Below are positions 15,535 to 23,787 of a stretch of 64,000 nucleotides of DNA, one piece after another. Below the pieces are notes generated by a model, which saw only the letters and a list, made by a program, of their open reading frames with translations, was not told where the DNA came from and did not search any database. The stretch is taken from NCBI GenBank assembly GCA_903822185.1, contig CAIJOA010000030.1, forward strand, positions 124,001-188,000, given 5' to 3'. Each line of letters opens with the position of its first letter. The first letter of the stretch is position 1. Both the position numbers and the translations under genes were made by a program. Origin of the DNA: an uncultured Rhodospirillales bacterium. Lineage in GTDB: Bacteria > Pseudomonadota > Alphaproteobacteria > ATCC43930 > CGMCC-115725.

Positions 15535-16155
15535 ATGTCGAATTCGGTTTTTCCGGCGCTGGCCGGGCTCGGCTGGTCGATGACACGGCGCGAGATGTGG
15601 AAGACGCGCACCCAAGAAGCGATCAGCGGCAAGGAAACGCGCATCGCCGACTGGTCCTATCCGCGTCATCAATGGTCGCTCGGTTTCGATTTTCTGCGCC
15701 AGGGGGCGCTATCGGGCACCAGCTATGCCGAGTTCGCGTCGCTCGCCGGCTTCTTCAATCTGCGGCAAGGCAGTTTCGATTCCTTCCTTTATGCCGACGC
15801 CGACGACAACACGGTGAGCGCCCAAGGCCTCGGCACCGGCGATGGCACGACGACGTCATTCCAACTGGTGCGCAGTTTCGGCGGTTTCGTCGAACCGATC
15901 TTCGCGCCTCATACGGTCAGCACGGTCTATCTCAACGGGGTGGCGCAAAGCGGTGGCAGCTACAGCGTCAACGCTTGGGGTTCGGCAACGCCCGGAACGA
16001 TTGTCTTCACCGGCGCGCCAGGCAACGGCGTCGCGGTGACGGCGGACTTCAGTTTCTATTTTCCCTGCCGCTTCGCCGCCGACCAGCTCGATTTCGAGAA
16101 GTTCATGGCGTCGCTTTATCAGCTCAAGAAGATCGAATTCCTCTCTCTCAAATGA
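15535..16155 (+). CDS. DUF2460 tail protein (GTA orfg12-like)
   Basis: The 206-residue distal tail protein has the DUF2460 signature: VFPALAGLGWSMTRREMWKT, WSYPRHQWSLGFDFLR, LAGFFNLRQGSFDSFLYAD and FPCRFAADQLDFEKFM. This protein forms the hexameric ring at the tail tip start. AGGTGA precedes the ATG. It is the first of the four-gene tail tip set conserved with GTAs (orfg12 to orfg15), here interrupted by the third hydrolase cassette. Confidence 0.9.
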   Translation: MSNSVFPALAGLGWSMTRREMWKTRTQEAISGKETRIADWSYPRHQWSLGFDFLRQGALSGTSYAEFASLAGFFNLRQGSFDSFLYADADDNTVSAQGLGTGDGTTTSFQLVRSFGGFVEPIFAPHTVSTVYLNGVAQSGGSYSVNAWGSATPGTIVFTGAPGNGVAVTADFSFYFPCRFAADQLDFEKFMASLYQLKKIEFLSLK

Positions 16156-16170
16156 GCCTGAAGGCTTGCC

Positions 16171-17046
16171 ATGAAATCCGCTTCCGATGAACTCAAGACA
16201 TTGCTGGCAAGCCGGCAATTCTATGCCGCCGATCTCTACAGCTTCACGCTGATCGACGGGACGGTGCTGCGCTATGCCTCGGGGGACCGGGACATCACCG
16301 CGAACGGTCATCTGTTTACGGCGCAGGGACCGCGCATCGACCGTAAGGACAACAAGGCAAAATGCCATTGGAAGATCGGCGTCGCGGTGGACACGCTGGT
16401 CTTCGACGTCATGCCGCAGGCGGGCGATCTGGTGAAAGGCCAATCGTTCCTGATCGCCTGCGTCCAAGGCATCTTCGACGGCGCTGAACTAAAGCTCGAA
16501 CGCGCCTTCATGGCGACCTATGGCGACACGTCGGCCGGAACGGTGATCATGTTTGCGGGCCGCGTGGCCGAGATCGACCTCGGCCGCGCCGCCGCGACCT
16601 TCACCATCAACAGCCATCTCGAACTGTTGAACCAGCAACTACCACGCAACTTATGGCAACCCGGCTGCGTCAACAGCCTCGGCGATGCAGGTTGCGGCGT
16701 CGATCTTTCGACGTATGCGGTCACCGGCACCGCCGCGTCGGGCTCGACCACCGGCACGGTCAAGACGACGCTCACGGCGGCAACAAGCTATTTCGATCAA
16801 GGCAAAATCGTCTTCACCGGCGGCGCGAATGTCGGCCTTGCCCGCTCGGTCAAATCTTGGACCCACGCCGCGCCCGGCACGGTCGCGCTTCTGTCGCCGT
16901 TGCCCAATGCCGTCGCAGCGGGTGACGGCTTCACGATCTATCCGGGCTGCGACAAGACTCTCGGCGCGAACGGCTGCGCGAAGTTCGCGAATACGTCGCG
17001 GTTTCGTCGCTTCCCCTACGTGCCGACGCCGGACACCGCGGTTTAA
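16171..17046 (+). CDS. DUF2163/phage BR0599-family tail hub protein (GTA orfg13-like)
   Basis: The 291-residue protein starts with ELKTLLASRQFYAADLYSFT and has a clear C-terminal Cys-rich part: LWQPGCVNSLGDAGCGVD, then YPGCDKTLGANGCAKF and NTSRFRRFPYVP. The paired cysteines bind an iron-sulfur cluster in the GTA homologue. It forms the hub below the tail tube. In GTAs the NlpC/P60 gene follows directly; here two cassette genes intervene. Confidence 0.9.
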   Translation: MKSASDELKTLLASRQFYAADLYSFTLIDGTVLRYASGDRDITANGHLFTAQGPRIDRKDNKAKCHWKIGVAVDTLVFDVMPQAGDLVKGQSFLIACVQGIFDGAELKLERAFMATYGDTSAGTVIMFAGRVAEIDLGRAAATFTINSHLELLNQQLPRNLWQPGCVNSLGDAGCGVDLSTYAVTGTAASGSTTGTVKTTLTAATSYFDQGKIVFTGGANVGLARSVKSWTHAAPGTVALLSPLPNAVAAGDGFTIYPGCDKTLGANGCAKFANTSRFRRFPYVPTPDTAV

Positions 17047-17074
17047 GCCACCCTGCGCTCAAAGGAGGCTTTAG

Positions 17075-17968
17075 ATGCCGAATCCAATCACCGACATTCT
17101 CGCCTGTACCCGAGACGGGATTTTTGTCTGGCCGGGTGTCGCCATTGTCGCCCGGCGCGGAAATTCATTCTGTCGTGCCACGGATCAGGAAGTTTGCAAT
17201 CGCGCAGCGCTGCTCTATGGGCCGGATATCATGGGCGGCCCGCTAATACCGACGCTTGATCGCGCGGCTCGATATCTCGAAAGCGGACAGATAGACCAAG
17301 CCCGTCAATGCCTTGCGAAAATGAAATTGCCGCCGCTTACCTCGATGGGGCATCGCGCACTCGCCGATTTTGCACGGATTGCGCCCAACGTCTTTGATCC
17401 GGAAAAGCATGATCGTTGGCCTGCCGGATCGCAGGACAGTGCCGGTGGTCGGTTTCGTTCAGCGGACAACGGCGAGAGCGATATGTCAGGCCCGACCTTA
17501 GTGTCGGACAGAGTCGCAGACCGGCGCTTGTCTTTCGACGACGTTAAGAAAATGGTCAAGGTAAACAACCGCTCAGGCCAGAGCGACGAACTTATCTTGT
17601 CGATCATTTATAAGGAAAGCACGCTCGATCCCGGCGCCTCGACGAACGGTTCGACGGCATCGGGTCTGATGGGTATGACCAAAACCGCTGTCCGGGAGGT
17701 ATTGAGAAAAACAGGAGATATACGTTCCGCGGACGATATCGACCTGTCCGATCCGGTAACGAACATCCAATTCGGGTCAACATATCTCAAGCTAATGGTG
17801 GAAAGTACGCACGGAAACGTTGCCAGAGCCTTGCGGCTCTATCGAGGGGAAGGTGAGCCTGCTTACGCCTCTGAATGCCTTGCAGCGGAGGAGGCCTTGA
17901 AGCAGAATCCCGACGATCCCGTGGCAGTAATCGCCCCGATCGTCCATCCTCCGAAGAAGAAGCCGTGA
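17075..17968 (+). CDS. SLT-type lytic transglycosylase effector with linker
   Basis: AAAGGAGG precedes the ATG. Of its 297 residues, 1-110 are an uncharacterised helical domain (PPLTSMGHRALADFARIAPN). Residues 112-132 hold the Gly-rich linker (HDRWPAGSQDSAGGRF) shared in kind with the two other hydrolases here. Residues 150-280 are a soluble lytic transglycosylase fold: catalytic Glu181 in SIIYKESTLDPGA, then ASGLMGMT and NIQFGSTYLKLMV. It should cleave glycan strands. No signal peptide is seen, so delivery must be by the virion, by lysis or otherwise. The stop overlaps the next ATG. Its base composition is lower in GC than the flanking tail genes, hinting at later acquisition. Confidence 0.82.
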   Translation: MPNPITDILACTRDGIFVWPGVAIVARRGNSFCRATDQEVCNRAALLYGPDIMGGPLIPTLDRAARYLESGQIDQARQCLAKMKLPPLTSMGHRALADFARIAPNVFDPEKHDRWPAGSQDSAGGRFRSADNGESDMSGPTLVSDRVADRRLSFDDVKKMVKVNNRSGQSDELILSIIYKESTLDPGASTNGSTASGLMGMTKTAVREVLRKTGDIRSADDIDLSDPVTNIQFGSTYLKLMVESTHGNVARALRLYRGEGEPAYASECLAAEEALKQNPDDPVAVIAPIVHPPKKKP

Positions 17969-18552
17969 TGTCCCATTTTTTGTTGCGAGGTTTCTCCGCC
18001 CTGGCTGTTTGGCTACTGCTCGCGGATTCGTCGTTCGCCGTTCGATATTTCGAAGGCGACAGCGAATGTTTTTATGATCTTTCGGATTCACCGGCGAATG
18101 CACCGCGCTTCGAAGATTATCCGGTGCGCGTCGTCCCTATCAAAAAGCCCCACGCTGTTGATTTTAAAGGTAATCGCGAAGCTTGGCGTTTCCGAACCGT
18201 TCTACGCGATGGTGCGCCGGACGGCCCCAACTTCGCCGGACATTATACATTCGTACATCACGGTTGCGGTTCGAGTTGCGATGCCGTTTTTATTGTCGAT
18301 GCGCTGACCGGTCACGCGGAACGGCCAAAGACGTATGAAGCCGTGAGCACGGTTTATACAAATGATATTGATAAGTCAGGTCACCAGTATCGTATCGATA
18401 GCAGTCTGATAGCTGTCGTCGGTGCGCCGAACGAAGATGATGACCGCGAGGGCATCAGTTATTTGAACTGGGACGGGCGTGGGTTGAAGCTGTTGCGGTT
18501 TGTCTCCAAGGCGGACATCTGCAAGGCCCACCCCAATCCAAACAAGAAATAA
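17968..18552 (+). CDS. Exported protein, candidate immunity to the SLT effector
   Basis: Starting at the ATG overlapping the SLT stop, this 194-residue protein has a signal peptide (about residues 1-24, LAVWLLLADSSFA). The mature part carries GPNFAGHYTFVHHGCGSSCD followed by AVFIVDALTGHA, a pattern seen in exported proteins of unknown function, with two closely spaced cysteines. Its coupling to a peptidoglycan hydrolase parallels the other two cassettes and suggests a periplasmic inhibitor. A terminator follows. Confidence 0.7.
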   Translation: MSHFLLRGFSALAVWLLLADSSFAVRYFEGDSECFYDLSDSPANAPRFEDYPVRVVPIKKPHAVDFKGNREAWRFRTVLRDGAPDGPNFAGHYTFVHHGCGSSCDAVFIVDALTGHAERPKTYEAVSTVYTNDIDKSGHQYRIDSSLIAVVGAPNEDDDREGISYLNWDGRGLKLLRFVSKADICKAHPNPNKK

Positions 18553-18566
18553 TCCGCTTTCATGAA

Positions 18567-18588
18567 GCCGCCTCCGGGCGGCTTTTTT
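18567..18588 (+). terminator. Intrinsic terminator after the third effector cassette
   Basis: GCCGCC (18567-18572) pairs with GGCGGC (18577-18582), with a TCCG loop and six T. It lies directly before the NlpC/P60 gene's ribosome site. Confidence 0.75.
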
Positions 18589-18611
18589 ATTGCCGAATGA
18601 GGATCGCTCTC

Positions 18612-19094
18612 ATGCCCGACATCGATGCCGAACGCGCGGCCGTCGTGGCCGAGGCGCGATCGTGGCTGCGCACGCCGTATCATCACATGGGGCGCGTCAA
18701 AGGCGCGGGGGCGGATTGCGCGACGCTACTGGCCGAGGTTTATGCGCGCGCCGGTGTGCTGCCGCCGTTCGAGATTCCTTTCTATCCGCCGGACTGGCAT
18801 CTGCACCGCGATGCCGAACGTTATCTCGGCTTCGTCCTGGCGCATGCGGTTGAGATCAATGGCATGCCGATGCCGGGCGATGTCGCGTTGTGGCAGTTCG
18901 GGCGTTGCTTCGCGCATGGCGCAATCGTCATCCGCTGGCCCGTCGTCATTCATGCTTATGCCGGTAAGGGCTGCATTCTCGAGGATGCGCAGAAGGCGTC
19001 GTGGCTGATGCAGCGCGGCGATCCGCGCCGCCGGCAGGCGCGACCAGTGAAATTCTTCACGCTGCGGCGTTGGGCCGGACAAAGGGAATCCTGA
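18612..19094 (+). CDS. NlpC/P60 tail peptidase (GTA orfg14-like)
   Basis: The ATG at 18612 has GAGGA eight bases upstream. The 160-residue protein shows the NlpC/P60 core: WLRTPYHHMGRVKGAGADCA with the catalytic Cys, PGDVALWQFG, and FAHGAIVIRW with the catalytic His. It is carried on the tail tip and cuts cell-wall peptides during DNA entry. This is the conventional virion hydrolase of the cluster. The other three hydrolase domains are therefore not needed to explain entry. Confidence 0.9.
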   Translation: MPDIDAERAAVVAEARSWLRTPYHHMGRVKGAGADCATLLAEVYARAGVLPPFEIPFYPPDWHLHRDAERYLGFVLAHAVEINGMPMPGDVALWQFGRCFAHGAIVIRWPVVIHAYAGKGCILEDAQKASWLMQRGDPRRRQARPVKFFTLRRWAGQRES

Positions 19095-19095
19095 G

Positions 19096-22029
19096 ATGGC
19101 GGCGATGTTCGGCGGCAGCAAACAGCCGCAGGCACAGCAACAGCCGGCGATCTCCGGCTTGCAAATCCAGACCTCGGCTTACGGCAAAGTTATTCCACTG
19201 GTCTATGGCACGACGCGGATCGCGCCGAATCTGATCTGGTACGGCGACTTTGCCGCGATCGCGCACACATCGAACCCGAGCGGCGGTGGCGGCAAGGGCG
19301 GTGGGGGAGGCGGCGGAGGTGGTGGCAAAGGCGGCGGCGCGAGCGGCAACACGACCTATAGCTATCAAGCCGCCGTGGCACTCGGCCTGTGCGAAGGGCC
19401 GATCGGCGGCATCGGCGCAGCCTGGGCCTCGAAGACGGAGACCTCGCCGGCGGCGCTGGGCCTGTCGCTGTTCGACGGCGAAGACGCACAGACCGCATGG
19501 GGCTATCTGACCGGCGCTCATCCGGACGAAGCGCTGGGGTACAGCGGCACGGCCTATGTCGCGGGCGCCGGTTATCAGCTCGACGACAACGGGCAGTTGC
19601 CGAATCATAATTTCGAGGTGCAGGGTTTTTTCGCCGCCAGCGCGCCGGGTGTCGCTGATGCCGATCCGAGCCTTGTTGTGACGGACTTGCTGACCAATCC
19701 GCGTTGCGGCGCGGGATTTCCGGCGGCGCGGCTGGGCGATCTTTCGATCTATCAAGCCTACACGCTCGCATCCGGCCTATGGATCTCGCCGGGCTATAGC
19801 GAGCAACAGGCCGCGCAGGACATGCTCGACGATATCGCGCGTTTCACCAACAGCGCGTTCGTCTGGTCGGGCGGTTTGTTGAGTCTCGTACCTTACGGGG
19901 ACGAGGCGATCAGCGCGAACGGCTATAGCTACGATCCGCCGGATTCGCCGCTGTATGATCTGACCGACGACGATTTCCTGCCGAACGGCGGGACCAGCGT
20001 CGATCCGGTGCTGGTGACACGCAAACGTCCCGCCGATGCGGTCAATGACATGAAGGTCGAATTCCTCGACCGGTCGAACCAGTGCAACACCAGCGTCATC
20101 GAAGCGTCCGATCAGGCGATGATCGATCAATACGGCTTGCACGGCGATCAGAGCCAGCAGGCGCATTTGTTCGCCGACATGGACGCGGCGCAATTGTCGG
20201 CGCAGTTGATGCTGCAGCGGCAGGCGATCCGCAACGCATACCAGTTCACGCTGGATCAGCGTTACATCCTGCTCGATCCGATGGACATCGTCACGGTGAC
20301 GGATGCGCGACTGGGTCTTAACCGGCAATGGGTCCGCATCACCGAGATCACCGAGAATGACGATGGCACCTTGGTCGTCGCGGCCGAGGAATATCTTGCC
20401 GGCACTGGTTCTGCGGCGCGCTACGATTTCGCGACCGGATCGGGTTATTCGGCCGATTACAATGTCGCGCCGGGCGACGCACTGAGCCCGGTCATCATCG
20501 AACCGCCGGTGCAGATCGCCGTGACCGGGCTCGAGTTGTGGCTGGCGACGGCGGGTGGGCCGCTCTGGGGTGGCTGCGACATCTATGTGTCGAGCGACGG
20601 CAGCACTTATAAGCGCGCGGCGCGCAGCAACGGGCCGGCGCGGATGGGCATGCTCAGCGCGTCCTTCGCCAACGGCACCGATCCCGACACCACGCATACG
20701 CTGGCAGTCGATCTGTCGGCATCGCGTGGGCAATTATTGTCGGGGACGCAAAGCGATGCCGATCTCGGCAATACACTTTGCGCCATTGGCGGCGAACTCG
20801 TTGCTTATGAAACCGCAACGCTGACCGGTTCTTACGCCTATTCGCTCGGCACCTATCTGCGACGCGGGTTTTACGGCACGGCGATCGCATCACATGCGAG
20901 TGGCGCTTCCTTCGTGCGGCTCGATGATGCGATCGTGAAACTGCCCTACGACAAGGCACAGATCGGCACGACGATCCATATCAAGCTCGTCTCGCTCAAT
21001 CTGTGGGGCGGCGGCGCGCAACAGATCGCCGATGCGACCGATTACACCCATGTCATCACCGGCCCGCCGGCGCCGCCGAACGTCACCGGCTTTGCGGCGC
21101 AGCAAAGCGGTGCTGTGGTCGCCTTTGCCTGGAGCGCGGTCACGGATTCGGCGCTCAAAGGCTACGACATCGGCTATGCGCGGGTTGGGACGACCGACTG
21201 GTCTGCCTTCGAGATACTGACCGAAGCAGCCGCCGGTACCGAGATGACCAATGCCGCGGTGCCGCCGGGAACCTGGCTGTTCGGCATTCGCGCGCGCGAT
21301 GTCGCCGATCAGCTGTCACCTTCGATCACAACGGCGACGCTGATCGTCACCAATCCGAACGACGTAATCTCCGGCGCGCCGCAGGCGCCGTTGTGGCAAG
21401 GGACGCTCAGCGGCTTCTTTCTTCATTATACCGGGGTGCTGACACCGCTCGGTTCGAAGACGGTCGATCACTATGCCGGCTGGGACGTGTTCGACAGTTT
21501 CGTCCCCGATCCGGTGACAACGGCAAGCTATACCGCGGCGACGGTCGATACCGGTTACGACGATATGCTGCGCGTCTATGCGACGATGAGCGCGGCTGCT
21601 GGTCCAGGCGAAAGCGGCCCGGCCGATCTAACCTTCGCCGTCGATAGCTGGCTGACGGGACATACCGATCCGAACAGCTTCGTGCCCTGGACGATCGGCT
21701 ATGCGCAACTGCGCTATCTGCGCACGCGGCTGATCTATGACGGCATTGCTGCCGGATCGGTGTCGTATATTTCGGCCTTTACGCCCATCGTCGATACAGC
21801 GCCCACCGTCGAACACGCCGGCAACGTCGTGATCGCGTCCAGCGGAACGATGATTGCCTTCCCGACGCCGTTCCATCAGCCGCCTTTCGTCACCGCGACG
21901 CCGGTCGGCAGCAGCGCCCTTTATGCAACGGTGGCCAGCATCAGTGCCACGCAATGCACCATCCATGTTTGGAACGCCGCCGGCAGCGATGTCGGCGGCA
22001 CCGTCAACTGGTCTGCCACAGGAGAATAA
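19096..22029 (+). CDS. Tail tip/host-specificity protein (GTA orfg15 or phage J-like)
   Basis: The 977-residue protein has the N-terminal tip-attachment region (SAYGKVIPLVYGTTRIAPNL) with a Gly/Lys-rich flexible insertion (about residues 62-83, almost all Gly). A central hub region holds LGLCEGPIGGIGAAW and LSIYQAYTLASGLWISPGYS. A long beta-rich part follows, including a fibronectin III-like domain (about residues 655-750, PPAPPNVTGFAAQQSG). The C-terminal 100 residues are likely receptor-facing. It closes the tail tube and contacts the host surface. Confidence 0.88.
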   Translation: MAAMFGGSKQPQAQQQPAISGLQIQTSAYGKVIPLVYGTTRIAPNLIWYGDFAAIAHTSNPSGGGGKGGGGGGGGGGKGGGASGNTTYSYQAAVALGLCEGPIGGIGAAWASKTETSPAALGLSLFDGEDAQTAWGYLTGAHPDEALGYSGTAYVAGAGYQLDDNGQLPNHNFEVQGFFAASAPGVADADPSLVVTDLLTNPRCGAGFPAARLGDLSIYQAYTLASGLWISPGYSEQQAAQDMLDDIARFTNSAFVWSGGLLSLVPYGDEAISANGYSYDPPDSPLYDLTDDDFLPNGGTSVDPVLVTRKRPADAVNDMKVEFLDRSNQCNTSVIEASDQAMIDQYGLHGDQSQQAHLFADMDAAQLSAQLMLQRQAIRNAYQFTLDQRYILLDPMDIVTVTDARLGLNRQWVRITEITENDDGTLVVAAEEYLAGTGSAARYDFATGSGYSADYNVAPGDALSPVIIEPPVQIAVTGLELWLATAGGPLWGGCDIYVSSDGSTYKRAARSNGPARMGMLSASFANGTDPDTTHTLAVDLSASRGQLLSGTQSDADLGNTLCAIGGELVAYETATLTGSYAYSLGTYLRRGFYGTAIASHASGASFVRLDDAIVKLPYDKAQIGTTIHIKLVSLNLWGGGAQQIADATDYTHVITGPPAPPNVTGFAAQQSGAVVAFAWSAVTDSALKGYDIGYARVGTTDWSAFEILTEAAAGTEMTNAAVPPGTWLFGIRARDVADQLSPSITTATLIVTNPNDVISGAPQAPLWQGTLSGFFLHYTGVLTPLGSKTVDHYAGWDVFDSFVPDPVTTASYTAATVDTGYDDMLRVYATMSAAAGPGESGPADLTFAVDSWLTGHTDPNSFVPWTIGYAQLRYLRTRLIYDGIAAGSVSYISAFTPIVDTAPTVEHAGNVVIASSGTMIAFPTPFHQPPFVTATPVGSSALYATVASISATQCTIHVWNAAGSDVGGTVNWSATGE

Positions 22030-22032
22030 CGC

Positions 22033-23700
22033 ATGAGCGGAACCAACCCCGTCGGAACCTGGACACTGCCGCTATCGACCGGCCCCAGCGTGCAGGACCC
22101 GACGACCTATAAAGGCAATATCGACGCGTCGATCGCGGTGGCGCAGCGCATCGCCGATATGTTCGCGCCGCACCCGGCAAGCCCCGCGGCGATGTCGGTG
22201 GCGATCGATGCCGGATTTGTGACCGCCGTTTCGCCCACCGGCCTGCACACCACTACCGAAGTCGCGGCGCAAACGGTAACAGTGGCGACGGCGCCATCCA
22301 GTCCGAACAATCGCATCGACCTCGTCGTGATCGACGGTGGTACCGGCACCGTCAGCATCATCGCCGGCACCGCCGCCGCGTCACCCGTTGCGCCGTCGCT
22401 GCCCGCCGGCAAACGGCAGATCGCCCAAGTCAGCGTTCCTAACGGCACGATCGCGATCGGCAGCAGCAACATCACCGACCTTCGCACGGTGTGGTCATCG
22501 AACGTACCCGGCATCGCCTGGGCCGTCGCCGCCGGTACGGCGGACGCGATCACCGCGAGCTATACGCCCGCCAACGCCGCGTTGGTCGATGGCCTCATCC
22601 TCGGCTTCCGCGCCACCGCTGCCAACGCGACGACAGCCCCGACCTTTAACGCCGACAGCCTCGGTGCCAAGACCATCACGAAATCGGGCGGCCAAGCTCT
22701 CGCCGCCGGCGACATCCCCGCCAATCTGGCAGAGTGCCTCGTGCGCTATAACCTCGCGGGGACGCGGTGGGAGTTGTTGAACCCCGCAATGCCCTATTTC
22801 ACCACCCTGTCACCCAGTTCTCTCAGTGCGGATCAGAACGATTACAACCCGACCGGCGTTGCGACTTCCAATACGCTTCGCCTGACCTCCAGCGCGAACG
22901 TGAATATCACCGGCCTCGCATCCGGCACGCCCGGGCGTCTCATGACAATCGTCAATGTCGGCTCAAACACCATCACCCTGAAGAACGGGAGCACCTCATC
23001 GACCGCCGCCAACCGCTTTGGCCTTGCGGCCGATGCCGCGCTTGCCCCAAGCCAAGCCGCTATCCTTGAATATGACGCAGCCTCATCCCTATGGCGCGGC
23101 CTCGCCATCCCCGTGACGGCGACCGTAAACCTCCATCAGCAAGTGTTCACGTCATCGGGCACTTTCACGGCGTCATTCAACGGCACGCATAAGATTACGG
23201 TGACAGGGGGAGGTGGTGGAGGTGGTGCGGCCGGTAGCATTAACCCATCCGGAGCGGGCGGCGGCTCTGCGGGTACCGTGATGTATTGGGCCTCACTAAC
23301 CAGCGGAAGCGGCTACGCTACTACTGTCGGCGCAGGAGGTTTGGGAGGTGCCGCGCAAGATTCTTCTGGGTCAGCGGGAGGAAACTCCTCGTTTGCCGGT
23401 CCCGCAACTGTAACAGCTAACGGCGGTGGCGGAGGTGCGTCCAATAATGGTGCAGGCGGTTCGGGAGGTTCGGCGTCGAGTGGCACAATCAATATCAATG
23501 GTACGCCCGGGTCTGCCGGTTCGTTGGGTTTCGGTGGTTGGGGTGGAGGAAGTTTCTGGGGGGCCGGCGCTTCTGGTGCTCCCGGGGCGGTCGGTGTGGC
23601 GGCTGTCGCGTATGGCGCAGGCGGCAGCGGTGGAGATGGCGCCGCTAATCCAGGCGGAGCGGGGAAAAGCGGCTTAGTTATTGTGGAATGGGTTAGCTGA
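22033..23700 (+). CDS. Tail fibre with glycine-rich C-terminal adhesin domain
   Basis: The 555-residue protein has an N-terminal virion-attachment region (GTWTLPLSTGPSVQDPTTYK), then Ala/Thr/Ser-rich beta repeats. About 170 C-terminal residues are packed with polyglycine clusters separated by short motifs, ending GKSGLVIVEWVS. Gly-rich sandwiches of this type form the receptor-binding tip in T-even gp38-like adhesins and vary fast. It lies four bases after the tip gene. The Gly-rich section contains many short repeats that would favour recombination. Confidence 0.82.
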   Translation: MSGTNPVGTWTLPLSTGPSVQDPTTYKGNIDASIAVAQRIADMFAPHPASPAAMSVAIDAGFVTAVSPTGLHTTTEVAAQTVTVATAPSSPNNRIDLVVIDGGTGTVSIIAGTAAASPVAPSLPAGKRQIAQVSVPNGTIAIGSSNITDLRTVWSSNVPGIAWAVAAGTADAITASYTPANAALVDGLILGFRATAANATTAPTFNADSLGAKTITKSGGQALAAGDIPANLAECLVRYNLAGTRWELLNPAMPYFTTLSPSSLSADQNDYNPTGVATSNTLRLTSSANVNITGLASGTPGRLMTIVNVGSNTITLKNGSTSSTAANRFGLAADAALAPSQAAILEYDAASSLWRGLAIPVTATVNLHQQVFTSSGTFTASFNGTHKITVTGGGGGGGAAGSINPSGAGGGSAGTVMYWASLTSGSGYATTVGAGGLGGAAQDSSGSAGGNSSFAGPATVTANGGGGGASNNGAGGSGGSASSGTININGTPGSAGSLGFGGWGGGSFWGAGASGAPGAVGVAAVAYGAGGSGGDGAANPGGAGKSGLVIVEWVS

Positions 23701-23787
23701 CATAATCAGGGGACAAAAGCCAAGCGGCATTGCCGAAACAAACGTTATCCTACCTATCGATTAATTGCTCAGTTACAGTCATTCATC

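Noticed and set aside
19280-19350. Gly-codon repeat in the tail tip gene as a CRISPR or tandem-repeat array
   Set aside because: It is an in-frame GGC/GGT run encoding a flexible Gly/Lys linker, with no spacer structure.
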